Of a stretch of 17,564 nucleotides of DNA, positions 12,326 to 17,564 are shown piece by piece (the stretch's first letter is position 1; every line of letters begins with the position of its first letter). The position numbers and the translations under genes are program-made. Origin of the DNA: DAIQNV01 sp036788215 (lineage in GTDB: Bacteria; Planctomycetota; Phycisphaerae; Phycisphaerales; UBA1924); contig DAIQNV010000065.1 in assembly GCA_036788215.1 (NCBI GenBank), forward strand, positions 1 to 17,564, read 5' to 3'. The notes under the pieces were generated by a model. That model saw nothing but the letters and a program-made list of their open reading frames with translations, had not been told where the DNA came from and searched no databases.

Positions 12326-14452
12326 ATGTATCGGGATTTGCACCAGTTCGTTTCGGCACTCGAGAAGGCGGGCGAACTCGTGCGCATTCCCGAGCCTGTG
12401 GACCCCGTTCTCGACATCCCGGCGATCGTCGACCAGATCTCGAAGGCCAGGGCTCCCCATCCGCCCGGCGAGCGCACACGCCGGAACGATCCCGCACGCT
12501 ATGACCGTGGCGGGCCGGCGCTGCTCTTTGAGAACCCGATCGGCTCGGACACGCCGGTCCTGATGAACGCGTACGGGAGCTACCGACGCATGGAGATGGC
12601 GCTGCGCTGCGCCGAGGGCGGGCTGGATGCCCTGGGCGACGTGATCGGGGAGCTCGCCAAGCCCCAGCCTCCCCGGGGTCTGGGCGAGGCGATCGAGAAG
12701 GCCCGGCAGTTCGCGCCGGTCCTCAAGATCGGGCCCAAGCGCCGCAGGGGGCGCGGGGCGTGCCAGCAGGTCATCCACACCGCGGAGAGCATCGACCTCA
12801 CGAAGCTCCCCATCCTGCGGTGCTGGCCACTCGATGGCGACTTCGCGTCCGTGGGGTATCCGGCGGATGTCAACGCCCGGGTCCCGGGCCTGGGTCACCC
12901 CGATCTGTCCGATGAAGAATGGAACGCGCGGTACCGCGGGCGGTACATCACGCTCGCGGGCATCCACACCATCCACGCGGACGACCGCGATGACCCCAAG
13001 CCCGCGTCGCACAACATCGGCATGTACCGCGTGCAGCTCCTCGGCAAGAACCGGGTCGCGATGCACTGGCACATGCACCACGACGGCGCCCGCCACTGGC
13101 GGAGCTGGAAGAAGCTGGGCGAGCCCATGCCCGTCGCGATCGCGCTGGGCGGGGAGGCCTGCTTGCCCTATGCCGCGACGGCGCCGCTGCCCCCGGGCAT
13201 CTCCGAGCTGCTGATGGCGGGGTTCCTGAACGGTCGGGGGATCGAGATGGTCCGGGGGATCAGCGTTCCGCTCTGGGTGCCGGCGAACGCGGAGATCGTC
13301 ATCGAGGGGTTCGTCCGCACCGACGCGGGTTTCATCGACTACGACCCGCGCGACCCCCAGCACGGGCCGATCGGCGAGGGCGCCGTCTTCGAGGGCCCCT
13401 TCGGCGACCACACGGGGTTCTACTCCCTGCCCGACCGCTACCCCATCGTCGAGGTCAGCGCCGTGACCACGCGGGAGAAGCCGATCTACCCCGCGACGGT
13501 CGTGGGCCTGCCGCCGCAGGAGGATTACTTCCTAGGGAAAGCAACCGAGCGGCTCTTCCGCCCGTTGCTGCAGGTCCTGATCCCGGACATCGAGGACTAC
13601 GACCTGCCGATGTTCGGCGCGTTCCACAACTGCGCGTTCGTCAAGACCAAAAAGAGCTACCCCTTGCACGCCCGGCGCGTGATGCACGCGATCTGGGGCG
13701 CGGGGCAGATGGCGTGGACCAAGTCGATCTTCGTCGTGGACGACGACGTCGATGTGCACGACGAGAGGGCGGTCCTCGAGGCGTGCGCGAAGCACTGCGA
13801 CCCGGTGCGCGATATCGAGCTGATCCGGGGGCCCCTCGACATCCTGGATCACGCGGCCCCGCACCTCGCGGCGGGCAGCAAAATCGGCTTTGACTGCACG
13901 CGGCGCTGGGATAACGAGGACGCGGGGCGGGGGCCCCTGCCCCCGCCCGAGGCGCGGACGCGGGCGCTCGCGGCGGGCGAAGCGTCGGAACTGGTGCGAA
14001 CGAAGGCGCTCGAGACCGAGGGAATCATCGAGGTACAACTCCCAGAGGCTTGCCCGGGCTGGATGCTCGTGCGGGTCGACCGGGGCTTCCACGAGCCGGG
14101 CGGCGTTGGGCTCGGGCGTCGCGTCGCGGGGGCGCTGGCGCGGGAGCTCGTGCAGCTCGGGCCCTCGGTCGCGCCGCCCTTCACGGTGGTGGTGGGGCGG
14201 GATGTGGATCTGAACGACCCGTCGATGGTGCTGTTCCACTGGCTGGCGAACAGCGACCCGGGGCGGGACCTGGTGCGTTCGCATTCAGAATCGCCCACGA
14301 CGGTCGCGGTCTTCGACGCGACGCCAAAGACGGAGGAGGACTCCCGGGCATGCCCCGAGCCTGTGAGGGCCTGGCCCCCGGTGCTGCAGATCGACGCGGG
14401 ATCGCGTGCTCGCACCGCGAAGCTTGTCGAGAGGTTGACGAGTTCTCGCTAG
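12326..14452 (+). CDS. UbiD-family decarboxylase, long form
   Basis: UbiD enzymes use prenylated FMN to decarboxylate aromatic or unsaturated acids in quinone synthesis. The 708-residue protein starts with the family N-terminus MYRDLHQFVSALEKAGELV. It has the cofactor region NIGMYR (230-235), the HWHMHHDGARHW stretch, the catalytic E323xxxE327 pair (EIVIEGFV) and EGPFGDHTGFYSLP. The C-terminal core spans FVKTKKSYPLHARRV to GSKIGFDCTRRW (about 436-528). E. coli UbiD (497 residues) ends near there; this protein continues with a region (about 579-675) that looks like a second, diverged copy of that core. The length and the HWHMHHDGARHW sequence recall the long enzymes linked to the futalosine menaquinone pathway (MqnL/SCO4490-like), so that role is possible. 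No other mqn or ubi gene is present. The start lies only 11 bases from the divergent methyltransferase start. Confidence 0.93.
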   Translation: MYRDLHQFVSALEKAGELVRIPEPVDPVLDIPAIVDQISKARAPHPPGERTRRNDPARYDRGGPALLFENPIGSDTPVLMNAYGSYRRMEMALRCAEGGLDALGDVIGELAKPQPPRGLGEAIEKARQFAPVLKIGPKRRRGRGACQQVIHTAESIDLTKLPILRCWPLDGDFASVGYPADVNARVPGLGHPDLSDEEWNARYRGRYITLAGIHTIHADDRDDPKPASHNIGMYRVQLLGKNRVAMHWHMHHDGARHWRSWKKLGEPMPVAIALGGEACLPYAATAPLPPGISELLMAGFLNGRGIEMVRGISVPLWVPANAEIVIEGFVRTDAGFIDYDPRDPQHGPIGEGAVFEGPFGDHTGFYSLPDRYPIVEVSAVTTREKPIYPATVVGLPPQEDYFLGKATERLFRPLLQVLIPDIEDYDLPMFGAFHNCAFVKTKKSYPLHARRVMHAIWGAGQMAWTKSIFVVDDDVDVHDERAVLEACAKHCDPVRDIELIRGPLDILDHAAPHLAAGSKIGFDCTRRWDNEDAGRGPLPPPEARTRALAAGEASELVRTKALETEGIIEVQLPEACPGWMLVRVDRGFHEPGGVGLGRRVAGALARELVQLGPSVAPPFTVVVGRDVDLNDPSMVLFHWLANSDPGRDLVRSHSESPTTVAVFDATPKTEEDSRACPEPVRAWPPVLQIDAGSRARTAKLVERLTSSR

Positions 14453-14613
14453 CCGTTCGTCGCTCGGATACCCGATAAGATTTCATTCTGGCGAGCGTGG
14501 GTGTTTCTCGCATGAATCGTGAGTAATGTGTCCGGTCTGCGTTTCGGGTGGGGGATACGCAGCGCGGGCGTGCCGGAGCATGCCCCCGGAAGGCTTGTCC
14601 GCCGGAGCACCTG

Positions 14614-15837
14614 ATGAGAGTGGTTCCCCTTCGGCGTGTGTGCCCGGCGAGCGCCGGCTTGTCCTGGCTGGCGCGGTTCGCGGAATCGGCGACGGTCGGC
14701 GTGGCGGTCCTTGATTCCGAGCTTCGGTATGTCTTCGTGAACCCCGCGGTGCAGGCGATGCACGGGATGCCCCGCGAGGCGACGGTGGGGCGGTGCGTGC
14801 ACGAGCTCATGCCCGAGATGGGGCGGACCGTCGAGCCTCACCTGCGCGCCGCCCTGGCGGGCACGCCCGTGACGAAGAAGGTGACGGGCGTGACGCCCCG
14901 GAACCCGGATTCGGCAGCGTCGTGGATGGTGCACTACTTCCCGGTCGAGGGCGATTTCGGCGAGCGGTTCGTGGCGGTCGTCTCGCAGGAAATCACCGAC
15001 CGCGAGGCGGAGCGTCGCGCATCGAGGCTGGCGAATCGGCGGCTGAAGAGCCAGAACGAGCTGCTGACCACGCTGGCCAACGGGATGGCGCACGACCTCC
15101 GCACGCCCCTGGCGACCGCGATCGTTCAGCTGGAGCTCGCCCGCAACGCGTGCGTGTCTTTCAAAGCGGTCGAGCAGATCGACGAGGCGATCAGCGTCCT
15201 GAGGCACGGCGCGGAAACGGTGTCGGGCCTGTTGCGCCTGGCGTCCGCGATGCGGGTGCCCTCCGCGGACATCGTTGAGACGAGGCCGATCGTCGAGCGA
15301 GCCTGGGCGGCGGTGGGCTCATCGCTGGAGGAGCGGGGGGGCGGGGTGCTGCGGATCGAGGGCGATCTGCCCAGCGTGATGGGCGACGGGGCGCTGCTGG
15401 CGGACCTGTTCCAGAACCTCTTCGACAACGCGGCGAAACACGGCGCATCGCCCGGCGAGCCGGTCCGCGTCGTCGTCCGCGGGCGGACCGAGGGCGACCG
15501 CGCGATCGTCGAGGTCTGCGATTCGGGCGCGGGCGTCGAGCCGGGCGAGCGCGAGCGGATCTTCGGGGTGTACGCGAAGGGCACGGGCTCGCCCGGGATG
15601 GGGCTCGGGCTGGCGATCGTCGACCGGATCATGCGCGTGCACGACGGATCGGTGCTGGTCTGCGATAACGAGCCGCGGGGGACGAAGTTCGTGCTCGAGT
15701 TCCGGGGTGCGGACGTCGACATGATCGGGGACGAGCTGCCCGCGGGCTCCCGCGCCGGGCTCGATGAGCGGGTTCCGCGGGGCGTGCGTCCGGCCGCGGA
15801 CTGCGACGATCGCGACGATTCGCGCCGCTCGCCTTGA
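14614..15837 (+). CDS. Soluble PAS-domain sensor histidine kinase (first of three paralogues)
   Basis: A 407-residue cytoplasmic kinase with no membrane segment. A PAS domain covers about 22-140 (ATVGVAVLDSELRYVFVNPA opens it; the PAC-like end is FVAVVSQEITDREAE). The dimerisation/phosphoacceptor helix follows, with His160 in MAHDLRTPLATA. The ATPase domain has the N-box NLFDNAAKHG (N272), G1 CDSGAGVEPGERERIFGVY and G2 GMGLGLAIVDRI. All catalytic boxes are intact. The ATG at 14614 has GGAG (14604-14607) 6 bases upstream; an in-frame GTG at 14548 would add 22 basic residues. The C-terminus past DMIGDE is an Arg/Asp-rich tail. No response regulator lies beside it, so it is an orphan kinase by context. 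It is closely similar to the next gene, sharing QN(E/D)LL, the H-box and the VLEFR end. Confidence 0.92.
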   Translation: MRVVPLRRVCPASAGLSWLARFAESATVGVAVLDSELRYVFVNPAVQAMHGMPREATVGRCVHELMPEMGRTVEPHLRAALAGTPVTKKVTGVTPRNPDSAASWMVHYFPVEGDFGERFVAVVSQEITDREAERRASRLANRRLKSQNELLTTLANGMAHDLRTPLATAIVQLELARNACVSFKAVEQIDEAISVLRHGAETVSGLLRLASAMRVPSADIVETRPIVERAWAAVGSSLEERGGGVLRIEGDLPSVMGDGALLADLFQNLFDNAAKHGASPGEPVRVVVRGRTEGDRAIVEVCDSGAGVEPGERERIFGVYAKGTGSPGMGLGLAIVDRIMRVHDGSVLVCDNEPRGTKFVLEFRGADVDMIGDELPAGSRAGLDERVPRGVRPAADCDDRDDSRRSP

Positions 15838-15846
15838 ATGCTGGCG

Positions 15847-15865
15847 CCGCTCCGTTCCGGAGCGG
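15847..15865 (+). terminator. Hairpin just after the first kinase gene
   Basis: A perfect 8-bp stem, CCGCTCCG (15847-15854) with CGGAGCGG (15858-15865), closes a TTC loop ten bases after the stop codon. No T-run follows, so it may be a weak or T-less terminator, or an RNA-stabilising end. The location at a gene end favours a 3'-end role. Confidence 0.4.
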
Positions 15866-17319
15866 GCCATGCCCCTAAGGTGATGCACTGAGATGACGTA
15901 ATGCGGTGGCCGTATTTCCTCGCAGGTTAAGTATGAAACCGCGGTAATAGCATCCGGCGTCGGTAACATCGTTGAGGCATGACGAGCGGAGGTGCGGGGT
16001 CGCCCGCAGCCGCGTCCCGCGGGGCGTCCCGCAGAGGCCTTCAACGAAAGCCGAGGCGTCGTATGGTCAACCGGTTCGCGCACAGTGATCTGGTGGAGTG
16101 GCTGAGGCAGTCGATCGAGCCCTGGGCCTCGCGGGCGCCCTTCGGCGTCGGCGTGGTCGATGAGGACCGTCGGTTCTGCTATGTGAACCGGGCCCTGAGC
16201 GTTCCCAATGGCCTCTCGGAGCAGGGGCACCTCGGGCAGAGGGCCGACGAACTCATCCCGGGCCTGCGGGGCCTGCTGTCGACCGGCATCGAGGACTTTC
16301 GTGGTCCCGATGTCGACGTGGGCAGCGACCGTCCGGGCGGGCAGGTCGACCCCCCCTGCGCCGGGGGCTGGGTGATGCATCGGCTCCCGCTGACGCTGAA
16401 CGGCGAGCAAGCGGCGCTGAGCGTGGTCTTCGATACAGCGCCCGGGCCGGTCGAGACGGCGCTGATGCAGCGGAGCAACGCGACCCTCCGCACGCAGAAC
16501 GACCTCTTGGCCACGGTGGCGAGCGGGATCGCGCACGACCTCCGGTCGCCCCTCGCGTCGGCGCTGATGCAGATGGTGCTGGCCCGGCGCGCCATCAGCG
16601 ACGGGAACGCGGAACTCGCCCTCGGGCTGCTGAGCGAGATGGAGTCGACGCTGAGGCACGGATCGGCGATGGCGGGCGGGCTGGTGCGCCTGACCAAGAC
16701 CCTCCGGATCGTGGCGGCGGACGCGGTCGAACTCGATCGGATCGCGGAGTGCTCCTGGCGCGCGGTGGTCACCGCCCGCGACCCGGCGGGCGAGGCCAGC
16801 ATCCGGATCGAGCGTCCGCTTCCGATGGTGCTGGGCGACGAGGCGCTGCTGCGGGATGTCTTCCAGAACCTGTTCGAGAACGCCCTGAAGTACGGGCGCG
16901 AAGGGGTCCCGGTGCGGGTGACGGTGCGGGGCGCACTCAAGGGGGACCGCGTGGTCGTCCGGGTCAGCGATAACGGACGCGGAGTGCCCAAGAGCGCGCG
17001 CAAGAGGGTCTCGCAGGACTTCACCGGCGGGGGATCGTCGGGCGGCGCGGGGCTGGGCCTGGCCCTCGTGGAGCGCATCGTGCAGGTGCACGACGGGACG
17101 CTCTCGATCGAGCCCAACGAGCCCCACGGGAGCGTGTTCGTGCTCGAGTTCCGGGCCGCCCGGGTCGACGTCATCGGCGAGGACCTGACGGACCGTGCGC
17201 AGGACCCCGTCGATCGGGGCGTCGCCTAGTTGGGTGGGGGGCGGCGCTGCACTTGCGAATCGGTCAAGGCTGCGCTCCAAAGGGGGTGGGGTGTTCGCTT
17301 CATTCACGCGGGCCATGCC
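15862..17319. repeat. Shared 12-mer downstream of both complete kinase genes
   Basis: GCGGGCCATGCC occurs at 15862-15873, after the first kinase, and at 17308-17319, after the second. Each copy lies in the spacer before the next paralogue, 106 and 90 bases before the upstream in-frame ATG of that gene. It may be what remains of a duplicated gene-plus-spacer unit, or a shared regulatory element. The coordinates span the two copies; the DNA between them is not part of the repeat. Confidence 0.5.
16063..17229 (+). CDS. Soluble PAS-domain sensor histidine kinase (second paralogue)
   Basis: A 388-residue cytoplasmic kinase. The N-terminus (VEWLRQSIEPWASRAPFG, then VGVVDEDRRFCYVNRAL) opens a PAS-like sensor domain ending near residue 135. 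The phosphoacceptor His158 is in IAHDLRSPLASA, the N-box is NLFENALKYG (N273), G1 is SDNGRGVPKS and G2 is GGAGLGLALVERI. The segment between G1 and G2 (KRVSQDFTGGGSSGG) departs from the usual F-box. The ATG at 16063 is chosen because GAGG (16053-16056) lies 6 bases upstream. The in-frame ATG at 15979 would add 28 Arg/Ala-rich residues but has its GAGG only one base away. It resembles the preceding kinase throughout, and its N-terminus matches the partial gene after it. Target regulator unknown. Confidence 0.92.
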   Translation: MVNRFAHSDLVEWLRQSIEPWASRAPFGVGVVDEDRRFCYVNRALSVPNGLSEQGHLGQRADELIPGLRGLLSTGIEDFRGPDVDVGSDRPGGQVDPPCAGGWVMHRLPLTLNGEQAALSVVFDTAPGPVETALMQRSNATLRTQNDLLATVASGIAHDLRSPLASALMQMVLARRAISDGNAELALGLLSEMESTLRHGSAMAGGLVRLTKTLRIVAADAVELDRIAECSWRAVVTARDPAGEASIRIERPLPMVLGDEALLRDVFQNLFENALKYGREGVPVRVTVRGALKGDRVVVRVSDNGRGVPKSARKRVSQDFTGGGSSGGAGLGLALVERIVQVHDGTLSIEPNEPHGSVFVLEFRAARVDVIGEDLTDRAQDPVDRGVA

Positions 17320-17480
17320 GGCTCCGCAAGGGTCGGTTGCGTTTCGGCTTTGGTGCGCGGGGCGATCGGAGGTACGTTGAACGGGCTCCGGTGCTCGTGT
17401 GCGGGACGATGCACGCTCCTGTACGAGCGGGCGACGCGCGCCCGCGGCAGGATCGCTTCTCCGGGACCGGGGATCGCGGC

Positions 17481-17564
17481 ATGGACGAAAGTCTTCACGA
17501 CTGGACGGAACGGGCGGTGCGTCCCTGGGCCGACAGGGCACCCTTCGGTGTCTCGGTGGTCGAC
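17481..17564 (+). CDS. N-terminus of a third paralogous PAS sensor kinase, cut by the window end
   Basis: Only the first 28 residues are present. They read MDESLHDWTERAVRPWADRA followed by PFGVSVVD, and align with the start of the second kinase (LVEWLRQSIEPWASRAPFG, then VGVVD): same Trp positions and an identical RAPFGV block. This identifies a third member of the tandem family although the kinase domains lie outside the window. The ATG at 17481 is placed as in the paralogue; an in-frame ATG at 17409 would add 24 Arg/Gly-rich residues. The 251-base spacer before it (17230-17480) holds the shared 12-mer and no other gene I can support. Confidence 0.8.
   Translation, partial: MDESLHDWTERAVRPWADRAPFGVSVVD

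Noticed and set aside
14572..14609. Repeated 9-mer GCCGGAGCA before the first kinase as an operator
   Set aside because: Two short copies in GC-rich sequence; the second is simply the ribosome binding site context, and no symmetry is seen.
15319..17541. 740-codon open frame on the minus strand opposite the kinases
   Set aside because: It lies antisense to two genes with complete kinase motifs, its product is Arg/Pro/His-rich without any domain, and such frames are common in GC-rich DNA.
17377..17564. TTG at 17377 with GGAGG upstream as the start of the third kinase
   Set aside because: That frame does not give the DWTERAVRPWADRAPFG sequence; the kinase frame is the one containing ATG 17409 and 17481.

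Overview
This is a GC-rich bacterial chromosomal window of 17.5 kb, made mostly of housekeeping and metabolic genes. The dense mixed-strand layout, frequent GTG/TTG starts and 4-base start/stop overlaps fit a planctomycete. The long-form UbiD, the Lys/Ala-tailed DksA-like protein next to lspA, and a cluster of soluble PAS kinases fit the class Phycisphaerae best. This placement rests on gene character and is of moderate confidence, since no rRNA or marker tree is available. Two runs of exactly 100 N (6721-6820 and 11895-11994) show a scaffolded draft or metagenome assembly; each lies inside a gene.

Layout. 1-1173: end of the str ribosomal operon (rpsL, rpsG) with two hairpins in the intercistronic spacer and a clear intrinsic terminator. 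1191-5375: single genes of general function: a two-helix small membrane protein (-), a ThiF/MoeB-type adenylyltransferase (+), a DinB-like protein (+), a glyoxalase II-like metallo-beta-lactamase-fold hydrolase (-), a cupin (+) and a membrane-anchored helical-repeat protein (+). 5387-7281: lspA preceded by, and overlapping with, a DksA/TraR-like gene that has a histone H1-like tail (-). 7495-9464: accA (-) and proC (+), divergent. 9492-12314: a tightly overlapped minus-strand operon of methyltransferase, ABC ATPase and ABC-2 permease. 12326-14452: a long UbiD-family decarboxylase, divergent from that operon with only 11 bp between start codons. 14614 to the end: three tandem paralogous soluble PAS histidine kinases, the third cut by the window edge, with no response regulator in view.

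How the genes work together. rpsL/rpsG serve the small ribosomal subunit. lspA (lipoprotein maturation) is probably translationally coupled to the DksA-like regulator. accA supplies part of acetyl-CoA carboxylase and proC makes proline. The ATPase and permease form one transporter, and the coupled methyltransferase may act in the same process. The kinase array looks like a locally amplified signalling family.

I saw no tRNA, rRNA, CRISPR array, insertion sequence, phage gene or recognisable defence system. The most unusual material is the kinase array with its shared flanking motif, the H1-DksA fusion lacking three of four zinc cysteines, the internally repeated C-terminus of UbiD, an 8-base tandem repeat in the 3' end of lspA, and an S12 that naturally has Arg at the position where Lys-to-Arg gives streptomycin resistance in other bacteria.
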